Positions 49,246 to 61,603 of a stretch of 64,000 nt of DNA are shown in pieces. The translations under genes were made by a program, and so were the position numbers. Origin of the DNA: Bathymodiolus brooksi. Lineage: Eukaryota; Mollusca; Bivalvia; Mytilida; Modiolidae. The stretch covers positions 80,500,829 through 80,564,828 of the forward strand of contig OY804588.1 in NCBI GenBank assembly GCA_963680875.1. Reading direction: 5' to 3'. How positions within the stretch are numbered: the first letter of the stretch is position 1; each line of letters begins with the position of its first letter. The notes beneath the pieces are model-generated. The model did no database searches. It saw only the letters and a program-made list of their open reading frames with translations, and was not told where the DNA came from.

Positions 49246-49818
49246 ATGACAAGCTTAGTGGGTTCGTGTTTCTCAATCTTTAGTTTTCTCTGTGATTGTG
49301 ACTATGACAAGTTTAGTGAGGTTCATGTTTCTCAATCTTTAGTTTTCTCTGGGATTGTGACTATGACAGGTTTAGTGGGGTTCGTGTTTCTCAATCTTTA
49401 GTTTTCTCTGTGATTGTGACTATGACAAGTTTAGTGGGGTTCATGTTTCTCAATCTTTAGTTTTCTCTGGGATTGTGACTATGACAGGTTTAGTGGGGTT
49501 CGTGTTTCTCAATCTTTCGTTTTCTCTGTGATTGTGACTATGACAAGTATAGTGGGTTCGTGTTTCTCAATCTTTAGTTTTCTCTGTGATTGTGACTATG
49601 ACAGGTTTAGTGGGGTTCGTGTTTCTCAATCTTTAGTTTTCTCTGTGATTGTGACTATGACAAGTATAGTGGGTTCGTGTTTCTCAATCTTTAGTTTTCT
49701 CTGTGATTGTGACTATGACAAGTATAGTGGGTTCGTGTTTCTCAATCTTTAGTTTTCTCTGTGATTGTGACTATGACAAGTTTAGTGGGGTTCATTTTTC
49801 TCAATCTTTAGTTTTCTC
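49229..49818. repeat. 59-bp minisatellite with dimeric order
   Basis: Ten units of 58-59 bp: 'tttagtggggttcgtgtttc', 'tcaatctttagttttctctg', 'tgattgtgactatgacaag'. Units 1 to 4 alternate between two forms (gttcgtg/TGTGATTG/caag and gttcatg/GGGATTG/cagg), so dimers were copied. Confidence 0.95.
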
Positions 49819-52385
49819 CGTACGTCCCTTACGCTCCCTCTTGAATTCATCACTGATTGTTTTCATCATCACAAATTAGTTGTTTTCCATCGTACTGCAT
49901 TACCTACCAGTGTTCATGTATACAATTATATATACAGTTACAGATGAAGTTTAAAATATATAGTATAGCCCTATGCTACTTTACAAATACAATATGTACA
50001 TGCTTTGATGTAATCTAAACAACAAGAAGTCTTTTTTTCCTGTGAAAAACCCATACCATATCTATATAATCTAAAACAAAAGTAGGTTTGTTTCCTGTGG
50101 AAATTCCTATTACAAATATTTATCTATAGTGATGTGTACTTGACATCATATATACAATATGTATATGTATTGATGAAATATAAACAGTAAGAAGTGGTTT
50201 TTTTTCCTGTGGAAAAATTCATTACAAATATTCATTAATAGTGACGAGGACTTGACATCCAGAATGGCAGGTAATGTCAATTCTTTACTTACGATATTTA
50301 GTTAACAATTAAGATTCTGTAAAACAACAAACACACATTTGATGTAATATAAATTAGACAATATTGACATTACGAAATAAAATTATCAATTTCTGTGTTT
50401 AAATAAACAAAAAGGGGTAAAGATGCTTGTTCACGTTTAATGAGGTTGTGCTAAAATATAATCTGGTGTCACATTTTAACTTATAGTTATGTTATCTTGT
50501 GCAGATGATTTTAATTAGAAAGCTTCAGAGATGACAAATTAGCGGGGCCATTAATACATAATAGCTGAGCAAAAGATTGTCTTGCATCACCCATTGCTGA
50601 AGGTTTTTGTTTGCTTAAGGGTGGTTAGGGGCTATGCTGTAACGTCACCTGCAACAATATATCCGCTATATCATGTCGGTCAGTTGTATATGTGGAGGGA
50701 ACCAAAGTACCCGGTGAAAATCACCGACCTCCCGCAAGTTACTTTCATCACATAATGTTGTATCGGATACACTTCGCCATTGGCGGGATTCGAAGTCACA
50801 GCGTAAGTTGTTATAGGCACTGATAGGTAGCTGTAAATCCACTATGTTGTTGTTCGTTAAAGGGACTTAAAGGAGAAGGAGATGGGTTTTCTTGATTAAA
50901 GGAGAAATTTTCTTGATTAAAGGTGAAGTCGGTTTCTTAATGAAACTAGAGGGCGGTCCTTAATTAAAGGAATAGAAGGGGACATTCAAATTGTTATAGT
51001 TTCATATTATAATCGGGTGGTATCAACTCTTTATTAAAACACTTTCCACGAATTACTGGTATGGATGAAACATTAACTACAAAGTCAAGAAATTCTGAAA
51101 AGGCCATTGAAACATTTCAGAATGTTTACCAATTAAACTGGTATATTCAGAATTTCTGAACTTTGTAGTGATTATATATGTATTATATATGTTTCAGCAT
51201 GTATATAATCAACGAGATTAAGGAAATCCCTTTTATATAAATAATATATTTCAGCATGTATATGTTATGAGTGGTTTTTCGCTTTTTTTTGTTCTTTGTA
51301 ACTGCTATTTATTTTTGTGCAGTGTATGTCGGTCACAAGCGCACAATAGCTTGTGTTTGTATGTGTTGCTTTAGCATGCAGACTTTGAATACAACTTATC
51401 TTACCTTATCCTATCAACATGATATTTAATTGTCTACAATATATAAATGGATCGATTTAATCTAAAAGAGAATAGTTTTGTTTTCTGTGGAAATTCCTAT
51501 TACAGATATTTATTGATAGTGACGTGTACTTGCCATCAACGATGGCATGTAATATATATTCCTAAACTTACAATGTCGAGTGGTAAATTAAAATAATGTT
51601 CCACAACATTACTTACCTGTATAGCACAAATATATATTAAATTATACACCATGAGACGTGATTTTACGTGTAGCGGTGCTTGAATAAAAAAGGGATTCTT
51701 AATTAGAGAAACGGTGGTTTATTAATTCCAAAATAGGGAATTATTTATTTATAAAAGATGGTTTTCCTTAATTTCGCTGGGATTTGGCTCTCGGATATCC
51801 ATTGTGTTTTCCTTTTCGTCAAATCTCGTCACAAGCCCTCATGCATATATTCTGGAAATTTAAAAATCAAATGTATTTATTTTTATTTTTGTCTGATATG
51901 AAAATGGTGTTTTCGTAGTGTTAACAACAGTATGCAAATATCTTATTGTTTTTACAATTACAATAAATTCGCCATAATATAATAGTTGTACATTTACCAA
52001 TCATTGTATGTAATAAATTAAGATGTGTAGCACATACATACTAAAACGAAGATATCAAATTTGATGCACACGGCGGGTTTCTGGAATAACCGTCATCAGG
52101 TACGCTGAAACGCCAAAATATTTGAAAGTCACTTAATTTAAAAGACGTAAACAAGATAGGCAAAATCGGCTAAGTTCACATATCATTGACAGACAACTCT
52201 TTGAACCTATATAAACCATCACAAGTTTGCACATGTTCAAATGTAGTGTATTTAAGGGATGTTATTCCAAAATTGTATTGCAGCTTTACTGACAATAACA
52301 TGTAATTATCGTTACTGATCCCTACAGAAATATTTGTTATATAATTTAAGTCATTTCTATCATACGTATAATTGGTTTATAATGT
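49819..52385. other. Spacer and 5' flank of cGLR-E
   Basis: The stretch 50240-50560 corresponds to 37960-38230. A SINE lies at 50630-50850. 'ttaaaggagaa'-type phrases lie at 50860-50990. The conserved cGLR upstream block is at 52185-52385, with TATTTAAG at 52249-52256. No gene. Confidence 0.55.
50630..50850 (-). repeat. SINE, degraded
   Basis: It contains 'gcaacaatatatccgctata', 'ggagggaaccaaagtacccg', 'aatcaccgacctcccgcaag' and 'gggattcgaagtcac' from the tRNA head. Confidence 0.7.
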
Positions 52386-53064
52386 AGACGATAATCAATC
52401 ACCTGAGACAGCTGTACCGTTGTATCGTTATATATCGCTGTATGTGTCATCATATTGTTGGTAGCGAGAAGACAATGACGACTAGGAGAAAGTTTATGAA
52501 AGACGAATATCGTGGAATTTTTGGATTAAATATTTTTACTTAATATGCCACTTAATTTAACTAAAATCAACTGCATAACATTAAAAATCCGCTAAAAAGC
52601 AGAATTTATGAGCAAATCGCAAAATATTTGACAGCAGATAATTATGTTGTGCACAACAGTAATGCAAATGATGTGCGCGTGACCCAAGACTTGAACTCTT
52701 TCGCGGAGATTGAGTAACGGGTGTGTTCGATTTGTGTTTAAATTATCTCCATTTTGGAAACCTGACTGTCAAAAGTAGACATTTATTATTATGTTGATAT
52801 GTTTTTTTGACATATTTGTAATGATAAGACTATTTATAATATATTTATCGTATTTAAGCATTGACAAACTTCTGCAAATTAAATTTGTTTAGAAATTTGC
52901 AGAATCAAAATAATAATCATACCATTGCAAGGTGACCAATGCTTTATATAATGCTTAATGTTTACATTTTCAACTCGTTCAAGGAACCATTGGCTATTAA
53001 CCGTATGGCCTACTTAGTATAACTTTGATGTTTGAAATATAAAAAAGTATAACTTTTGATCATG

Positions 53065-53095
<31 letters not shown>

Positions 53096-55343
53096 GAGCT
53101 TTTTGATTGGCAACCACCAAGCGAGACATATCCAAACACGCTCCTGTTAGAGAAAGTGATTGAATTAGTTGACGATGGATACAGTATGAGATTTAGACAT
53201 ATCCAGGTTTGTTCCACTGGGATTCCAGCTTATGAAAATAGGAATTAAGGTTAATAAGTTTTCAATACTTTATATAGTCAACAAAAGGCATGATATAACA
53301 GAACATACAAATCAACAATTGTAAAAGCTTCAAATAAATACTACACAAAAAATAGATGCAAAAACGGCGGTAAAATACCAATATCAAAAATAACATAGGT
53401 AGCACTGAGGTTCGAATGTAAAACATCAACCCAGAAAATCAGCTAACAAAACTTTTATATTTTAAAGCATTCTGGGATTAAAGCTAATCTAAATTTAAAG
53501 CCGAAAATTAACCAAATCTATTCTCCCATGCTAAGCTATCCCAAAAACAAATAGATTGGATACTACTCCTAGAGAAGCAGGATCAAAAGTTATACTAAGT
53601 AGGCCATACTGTTAATAGCCAATGTTCAACAAGTGTTCAAAACTGGTGTAATATTACTTTAATACAATGAAAGATAATATGTTCCATAGTGAAGTATTTA
53701 CCCAGATGACAAGTGGAAGCAGTGGTGAAAGTTTTCAAAATGAAAGGGAGTGATATAGATATTATGAATGTTTTAAAGCTGTTAATGTTTATAAAGGGTC
53801 TGATGTCTTTTATGGACTGTGTTTGTCAGACAAAGATGGTTACGTAGATGTAACATTCACTTTGCATTCAAGACAATGGATATCAATCGCTAACCAACGG
53901 GTAACAAGATCTAATAGTTCATGTCCTAGTAGTGATGTAAAGTCACAGATTATAGATCACGGAGTTCTGTTTGTTCCTATCGGTTCTAAAGGATCTAGGA
54001 ACGAACACATCGAATGGCGTATATCTTTCTTTGTCGGTGAACAAATATTGATGCACTCTTTCACTCTTACACAATTACTCTGTTATGCTTTGATGAAATT
54101 CTTGATCAAAGACGTAGCTAACATGGACAATCGCTGTAAAGATTTAATCTGTTCATTTTATATCAAAAATATAATATTTTTGGTATCAGAAGAAATACCG
54201 TTATCAATTTGATGCCCCGAAAATCTCATTTCCTGTTTCATGAGATGCTTCAGAAGACTCATGTATTGCCTTGAATATTTCTCTCATTACTTTATTCCTA
54301 AAATCAATATGTTTGAGAATAGAATAAAAGAACAGGAACGACAACTCTTACTGGGACATTTAAGTGCATTGTGGGATTACGGATGGCGTAGTGTCCTCTT
54401 GTCAGAACAATTTGCTACGTTTCCATTACTACGGCACCGTATATATAATAACGTCGAAGTACAAGCAGGATATATCAAACATATATTATGTTCAACAAGT
54501 GTTCATACGGCAGCAGCATTTGATAAAAGTTCATACAATAAAGCAGTTCATTTTATTCGTCAGTCTCAGAGATTAAAATCTTATTATCGTTATTTCTTGA
54601 GTATGATGTGTAGTCAGGCTATACAATGTGAACCTGTCGTTAGTGTGTATAGAAACAAAGACAAATACAAACAATACCGAAGACGTCTCTGTTACCTTAC
54701 ACAGAACGCACATCATGACGCTGTCTCTGGCTGGTTAATGTTGGCCTCGTTTTACTACCAGATGAAACAATATGATACGGTTCTTTATATTATATCTTAT
54801 GCATTATCAAAGTGTACACCAGAAAAAAATATTCTATCAAGAAATTTTTTCGGATTGGCAATACGAATTAATTAAAACAAGAACAGTACAAAGTTTAAGT
54901 GCAACACAAATACTAAAACTAGTACGTGTTAGTTCTGTTGAATTCACTCGACAATCTCCATTGATTCCTGAAGAATTAGATTTAGAAGTTGCCAATGGTA
55001 CCATTATCTACCACCTGTAGCATACTCCTATTTCTTACTATTTCTCTGTCATTTTCGCCTAATCAATGCAAACGAGTACTATAATTCACTTAGAGATCTA
55101 CAACTCACAATATCAGAGTATTATTTGATATTTAGTACAATTACCTTGGAGTAGCTTATCAACTTATTGGAAATAAAGGTAATAACAAAATTACCGAACT
55201 CCGAACAATCTTACAAAGGGAAAGTCAAAACTCATAATTATATAAACAGACAAAATCAGTTAAAACGTGAATTAGCTGAACATGTGTTTCGTCAGGCTAT
55301 ATAAATTGCCCCAACATGGAATTGTGTTTTACAGAGACTGTAA
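52386..55343 (+). pseudogene. cGLR-E: Mab-21/cGAS-like receptor pseudogene broken by insertions
   Basis: The first 110 bases (to about 52497) match the start of the other exons but contain an extra 'atatatcgc'-like duplication that breaks the frame. About 1.16 kb of foreign DNA follows. Coding homology resumes near 53659 with the GS loop and SDID pair, in which an extra base near 53735 shifts the frame. About 270 bases between the metal pair and 'CLSDKDG' are missing. The frame at 53823-54212 carries the third Asp and part of the helical domain, then meets TGA at 54210. Further frames cover 54240-54875 and 54860-55020. A patch of about 90 bases is inserted near 55172-55263. No functional protein can result. 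Confidence 0.92.
52498..53658. mobile_element. Insertion in cGLR-E with inverted ends
   Basis: 52725-53030 matches 17173-17450, and 53395-53640 matches 17590-17875 in reverse complement. The phrase 'cattggctattaac' with 'gcctacttagtataact' near 52990 is mirrored at 53586-53622, so part of the insert has inverted repeats. A (TCTG)n run lies at 53064-53096. No transposase is visible, and 52500-52720 is of unknown origin. Confidence 0.6.
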
Positions 55344-55974
55344 ATGGAGATAAAAAAAACAATCACAAGAAATGACTGAACTGGTTCATTATAGTGCTAT
55401 AAATTAATAGCTAACGTCTGTTTAAAATTAATGTCAAGACTTATGATTCTATGGGAATTTTTTAGAACAAGTAAGTCGTGTAGTGCTTACTGACAAATAC
55501 ATTATTTGAATGTAAATATTTGACAATTTCAAAGCAAAACTGTGTTTTCGTTTATGGAAAATAAAAAAATAAAAAAAATTTAATATTAATTTTTAATAAG
55601 ATAGGAAATAGACTGCGGTCGTATTATGTTGTCGGCATGTCCTTGTTGTCGGCATGTCCTTGTTGTCGGCATGTCCTTGTTGTCGTTGTCCGTGTCGTTG
55701 TCGTCGTTTTCCTTGTCATCGCTGTCGTCGTTATCGTCGGTCTTTCGAAAATATTGATTACAGGTGATCAGTTTAACGTTTACAAATATTATTGACAACG
55801 GATAAAGACTGAGAGCGATTTAAGGTGCTATGTAGAGTCCTACTCATTTCCAAATAAAAGGCCTGAGTGTGCAATATGATATTTGGTTTCTGTTTTTGAA
55901 GGTGGAGTTTTTATTGTTTTTTTTTTAATTTCAATGGCGTTTTTGCAATCGAAATAAAGGAGGCCAGGTTATGT
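55344..55974. other. 3' flank of cGLR-E
   Basis: A poly(A)-signal-like AATAAA lies at 55560-55565, at the same place as in copy F. A trinucleotide-rich stretch with three repeats of 'gttgtcggcatgtcctt' lies at 55630-55742. No gene. Confidence 0.55.
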
Positions 55975-56222
55975 TAGAGTTACGTTTTTAAAGCCACTTT
56001 CAACAATATTTCAATTATATCGTGGTCGTTAGTTTTATTGATGGATGAAACCGGAGTACCCGGAGAAAACAGTCGGCCAGTAGCAAAGCACTGACAAACT
56101 TTGTCACATAATGAGGCCACCTCGTCTGAGCTAGATTCGAACTCACAACGTTATACTGGTGTTAGACACTGATTGCACAGGTAGTGTTGTAAATCCAACT
56201 ACCATACGATCACGACAACGAA
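55975..56222 (-). repeat. tRNA-derived SINE
   Basis: It runs from 'aaagccactttcaacaatat' through 'ccggagtacccggagaaaac' and 'aaagcactgacaaactttgt' to a minus-strand head with B-box-like 'gagttcgaatct'. Confidence 0.8.
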
Positions 56223-56399
56223 GACCTATTTTTTTTTTAGATCTTCATTATTGATGGATCATACACAATCTTGCTATTTTATTTCGAATGGTGGCTAATA
56301 TGGGCCTAAAATCCTCAATTGTATTACAGTTTCCGAGATAAACTTCATGGAAAGTGCCCATTTTCAATATTTACATTTCTTAGGTCACATTGCATTTGG

Positions 56400-57200
56400 C
56401 CAACACGTGCCGCCCGTCGTCTGTCGTGCGTTCACTTTTCACATCTGAATCCTTTCCTCTCAACCCGTTGAGCCAAATGCACCGAAACTTGGTGGGAAAC
56501 ATCTATGGAAGGTCTTCTATAAACATTGTTCATGTATTCCCGATTCGCTAAAAGAAAACAAGGCCGCCACAGGCAATTCTTGATTCTGATTTGGTCGATT
56601 TCTAAAAATATTCTACTCTGACATCGCTTGGCGAAATGAACCGAAACGTGATAGGGAGCATCAATAGAAAGTTTTTTTCTAAAGATTATTCAGCTTGTCT
56701 CGATCCATGAACAAACATGGCCGCAACAGGCAATTATTGTGTCTGGTCGGTCAATATCTAAGAAATATTCTCCTCTGAAACTGCTTGGTCTAATGAAATT
56801 AATCAATGGAAGGTCCTCTATAGCGATTTCTCATTTCGTCCGGATCCGTTAGCAAACATGGCCGCCACAGGCAATTCTAGTTTTCTGATTGGTCGATTTC
56901 TAAAGAAAAGAATCTTCTTTCCTGGAACCTCTTGGTCAAATGAACCGAATCTATACAGGAAGCATCTATGGGAGGTCCTCTATGACAATTGCTCATTTAG
57001 TTACGATCAGTAAACAAACATGACCATTATAGGCAATTTTTATTTCTGGTTGGTCGATTTCTTAAAATTGGTCTCCTCTGAACCCGCTTGGCCAAATGCA
57101 CCGAACTTTGGTAGGAATCACCTATCGAAGGTTCTGTATAAAGCTTCGTCAAAGCAAAATGAAAGGTGAGCGATACATGCTCAGACCACTGAGCCTCTAG
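56400..57200. repeat. R2 cluster, about five units
   Basis: Units carry 'aacatggccgcaacag' or 'aacatggccgccacagg', 'ttggtcgatttctaaa', and 'ggaagcatctatgggaggtc'. The cluster is headed by a degraded relative of the palindrome region ('cccgtcgtctgtcgtgcg'). Confidence 0.8.
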
Positions 57201-58600
57201 TTGTATATAGTTCTATTATATTGCTAAAAGGGATCTTATAGGGGCATTAATATATTTTTCATTGAACACAATGCGCTTGTGATGAAATCAAAATTAGTAG
57301 TATAACTGATTTCCCTATCTCTTACGGTTTCCGAAGTTAGCTTCACAGAAAATTTCAAAATTTGAACATTTGTATTCTTAATCCGATTGAATGCATTTTT
57401 CGTATATGCTCACCCTGGAGAGATATTATTAATGGACCATACAGACTTGATAGAACGGAGCCAACATTTCTGGTTCTGTCGATTACCCCACGAAACCTCT
57501 TCGAAGATAAAAAGAGAAATCAAGAAAGAAAGACAAGAAAATGGCCAAAAGAAACAGAACAAAAGATGAACAACGATCTATTAAAAAAAATACAAAGCAA
57601 TACGTACCCTACTAAAAGCTGCGAGTGAAGTCAGATGCACCGGAAGCGTACGCAGTTCCTTCTCTGCTAGTGGCACCCGTCATGTTACTCTAGTTACAAA
57701 CCTGGTGATCAGTAATGAATGAAGAAAAGACCGTACTGTGATTGCGACAAACGGAACATAGCCATGTATACTCCGTAACGGATAACTAAGGAATTCCAAA
57801 CTATCAACGTAATATATGAAGAAGAGATACCAAAGGGGTAATCAGAAGCAGTAGATCGAAGAAGGGCAGACATTAGCAAAAAGACAAATAACGGTCTACA
57901 AATCATTTCATAGAAAACTAAAGATCGAGCAACACAAATCCCTCTAAAAACCGGGCATGTGATCCGGAAAGGTAAGCAGTTCCTACTCCACTCGTGACAC
58001 TCCCGTCGTGCTACTGTTAAATGACACGAAACCATATAATATGGAACTCCTGTTGGACTCCAATATACGTAAATAAATACAAATAAAAAAAAACATGAAC
58101 CACATACAAAATAAACGGGAGTTAAATTGAATTGAAATTAATTTTTACGCAAAAATCGTAGCGGACATCACATCACTGACGCCAAGACGTGATGACATCT
58201 AATTTGACTACCCCACTAAGATAAGTAACACAAACGGGGTGGCCTCTGGTTCTCCAGACGGGTAAGCAGATCCACAATTGACGTCCGTCCTGTTACTCTT
58301 GTTACAAACCTGGTGTTAAGCCATTAATGAGAAAAATATCGAATGGTAATCATGACATTCGAAATAAAGACGTATATCAAAGCCAATCGGGAAATAGACA
58401 CATGTACTCCGTAGCGGACAACCAGGTCATTCCACGTAATATATGAAGAAAGGTTTGAAGATAACAAAAAGGTAGTCAGAAGCCGTAGATCATAGATGGA
58501 CAATGACCCAAGGAAACATGAACAAATATGACAAAGAACGATTCACAAAGTATTGCATTGAATACTAACTGGGAACACGAAAATCTAGCAAGAAAATCTA
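57201..58600. other. Spacer with three R1 fragments in a row
   Basis: R1 copies on the + strand lie at about 57540-57800, 57825-58040 and 58215-58420. The open frames here fall inside them. No gene. Confidence 0.55.
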
Positions 58601-58603
58601 GCA

Positions 58604-59060
58604 TATCGGATCTGTGTCTTGCTCAACCCAAAACCTTGACCTTGATCGGATTTGTGCCTTACTCAACCGAGAACCTTGACCTAAATAGTATTTGTGACTA
58701 CTCAACCCAGAATATAGACTTATGTCGGATTTGTTCCTTACTCAGCACCGAAACCTGTAGATATAGAGGTTTTGTAAGTTGCTCCACCATTAAGAACCTT
58801 GAACTATAGCGGATTTGTGCCATGCTAAACACAGAACACACACCTATATCGGATGTGTACCTAACTCAACCCAGAACATTGATCTATGCAATATTTGTGC
58901 CTACTCAACCCAGAACCTAGACATATATCGGATGTGTGCCTTAGTCAGTACCGAAACCTGGAGATATTGAGGATTTGTGCCTTACTCAGCCGAGAACATT
59001 GACCTATATCAGAATTGTATCTTACTCAACCCCAACATTAACCTACATCAGGTTTGTATT
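58604..59060. repeat. 40-bp minisatellite
   Basis: About 11 imperfect units of 39-43 bp built on 'cggatttgtgccttactcaa', 'cccagaacctt' and 'gacctatat'. Confidence 0.9.
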
Positions 59061-59850
59061 TACGAATTGCCCATTCCAAGTTTACTTAAAACGTTAATGA
59101 GAAAATAAAAACATATATTTCGATCATTCCATACCTATTTCATTAAAAGCAAAAAAAAAAACCAACATAAACTGAATATAAAACATGAACCAGAAAAAAA
59201 TTGTTGACGTGAAAAGTTGTGATAATATTTAATATAAACTGATGTTATTTCCGTTTTATATTGTTGTAGTTTAAATCCGTCCTTAGTGACATCTTTCATC
59301 GTCAAATACTTGTCTTCATTCTTACTACATTACATAACAATGAATATAATTATATACACTTTACGTTCTATATTGTCGCCTTGTTTACTTCTTTACAAAT
59401 TCAGATTCAATCTTGATCGTAAGATATGTTTTGTGGGAAAAGTCCATTACAAATATTTATTTATAGTAACAAGGACTTGACATCCAAAATGACAGATAAT
59501 ATAAAATCTTAATCTACAATATTTAGTTATCAATTTAGATTCTGTAAAACAACAAACACAGAATATGGGTAATATAGTACGCAAATGTAGATCTTACAAA
59601 ATATAATTGTGAATTTCCGTGTATAATTAAGAAGGGGGGGGGGGGTCGTTCACTTTGATGTGGTAGTGTTGTAATATAATCTTGCTTCACATTTTAACCC
59701 ATAGCTATGTTATCTTGCACATATCATTTTATTTAGAAATGTTCAGAGATGACAAATTAGCAAGGCCATTAACAAAGAATATCTGAGCAAGATAGTGTTT
59801 AACAGCACCCGTGGCTGAACGTTTTTCTTTGTTAAGAGGGGAGCAGGTAG
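59061..59850. other. Spacer homologous to other array units
   Basis: It follows the order of 37780-38290 ('gtaacaaggacttgacatcc', 'aacaacaaacacagaatatg'), with a G run at 59633-59645. No gene. Confidence 0.5.
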
Positions 59851-60090
59851 GAGTTATGCTGCCTAACGCCCATTTCAACAATATTTCAGCTATATCGTGG
59901 CGGTCAGTTTTATTAGGGGAGGAAACCTGATGAAACTACCAACCTGGCGCAAGTCACTAACAAATGTTTATCCCAAAATGTTGTATTGAGTACACCTCGC
60001 CATCAGTTGATTCAAATTAACAACGTTAGCGATGTCAGGAATTGAATACATAGGTAGTTGTAAATCTCCCATGTTGTTGTTCGTAAAAGT
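59851..60090 (-). repeat. SINE
   Basis: It contains 'aacgcccatttcaacaatat', 'tttcagctatatcgtggcgg' and 'ggcgcaagtcactaacaaat', with a degraded head. Confidence 0.75.
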
Positions 60091-60289
60091 GACTTAAAGG
60101 AGAAGGAGGTGAGTTTCCTGGATTAAAGGAGAGGCTTTCTAGATTAAAGGTGAAGTCGGTTTCTTAATCAAAGGAATGGCTTTAGTTTCACATTATAATC
60201 AGGTTTGGTCTACACTTTCTCCAACAGCTTTCGAAGACTTACTGGTAAGCATGAAACATACACTACAAAGTCACGAAATTTCTGAACTG

Positions 60290-60880
60290 TGTCCTAAAAA
60301 GTCTCATCAAAATCTGAATAATATTAATATTGTTTGAAAAGTCTGAACAGAGTCCAGACATTCTTAACATTGTCTGCAAAGTCTGTATATTCTATACATT
60401 GTCTGAAAAGTCTGAACATTATTTGCATTGTCTGAAAAGTCTGACATTCTTAACATTGTCTGAAAAGTCTGAACATTCCTAAAATTGTCTGAAAAGTCTG
60501 AACATTCCAAACATTGTTTGAAAAGTGTGAACATTCTTAACATTGTCTGAAAAGTCTGAACATTCTAAGTATTGTCTGAAAAGTCTGAAAATTCTTAACC
60601 ATGTCTGAAAAGTCTGAACATTCTTTACATTGTCTGAAAAGTTTGAACATTTTTAACATTGTCTGAAGATTCCGAGTATTCTTAGCGTTGTCTGGAAAGT
60701 CTGAACATATTTAACATTGTCTGAAAAGTCTGAACATTCCTAGCATTGTCTGAAAAATCTGAGCATACTTTACATTGTCTGAAAAGTCTGAAAATTCTTT
60801 ACATTGTCTAAAAAGTCTGATCATTCTTAACATTGTCTGAAACATCTGAACTTCTTAGCATTGTCTGAAATTGTTAATAG
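60290..60880. repeat. 29-bp minisatellite array 3
   Basis: About 20 units of the same family as arrays 1 and 2 but with their own consensus (TTAACATTG in place of TTAGCATTG), so it homogenised independently. Confidence 0.93.
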
Positions 60881-61603
60881 TTCAATGCTCAAGTCACGTG
60901 ACTTCACTAAGTAAAAATGTCTAAATACAATGCTATTGATTTCAGCTGTTATATAAATCCTAAATTTTGGACTAGCTGCTCTCCTATTTGCTGCATTATA
61001 TAGTTTTGTGCATTAAATTCTAGAGTTTTCATTATGTGACATTTTTTATTGTTCACATAAACAATATACAGAAATACCTAGAACATATCAAATTTCAAGG
61101 TCAAAATTAAAAACTTGTAAGCACTTGACCTATCTTTGATAACCTATTTGCACTGATATTATACTATTATCCCCAAACAAAATATTCTAATGAACAAAAT
61201 AGCATATCATATTTATTATATATACATAACAGTAGCACATAAATAATAAAAACGTAGATATCAAATTTAGTTGGAATGACGTCTTTCTGGAATAACTAGT
61301 AACATTTAATCAGGTACGATAAAAACCAAATATTGGAAATCCAAATAGTTTAAAAGTATTGGGAGCAAGAAAACAAAAGGGCATAAACGAGATGGACAAA
61401 ATCAGCTAAGTTGGCCTATCATTGCCAGGCAACTGTTTTAATCTATAACCACCACAAGTGTGCATATGCTTAAAGGTAATATGATTTATCACAATTGTAA
61501 ATATATTGACCAATAATAACAACAAAATATCTGATCATTACAGAAACATTTGCTATATGATTTATGTCCTTGCTAACATACTTATGAATGCTTTATATTG
61601 TAG
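60881..61603. other. 5' flank of cGLR-F
   Basis: The last 200 bases match the conserved upstream block ('caggcaactgttttaatcta', 'accaccacaagtgtgcatat'), with no clear TATA element. The acceptor AG is at 61602-61603. In-frame ATGs at 61557 and 61584 run straight into the big exon if the acceptor is not used. Confidence 0.5.

Noticed and set aside
49528..49752. A repetitive protein frame
   Set aside because: It lies entirely inside the 59-bp minisatellite.
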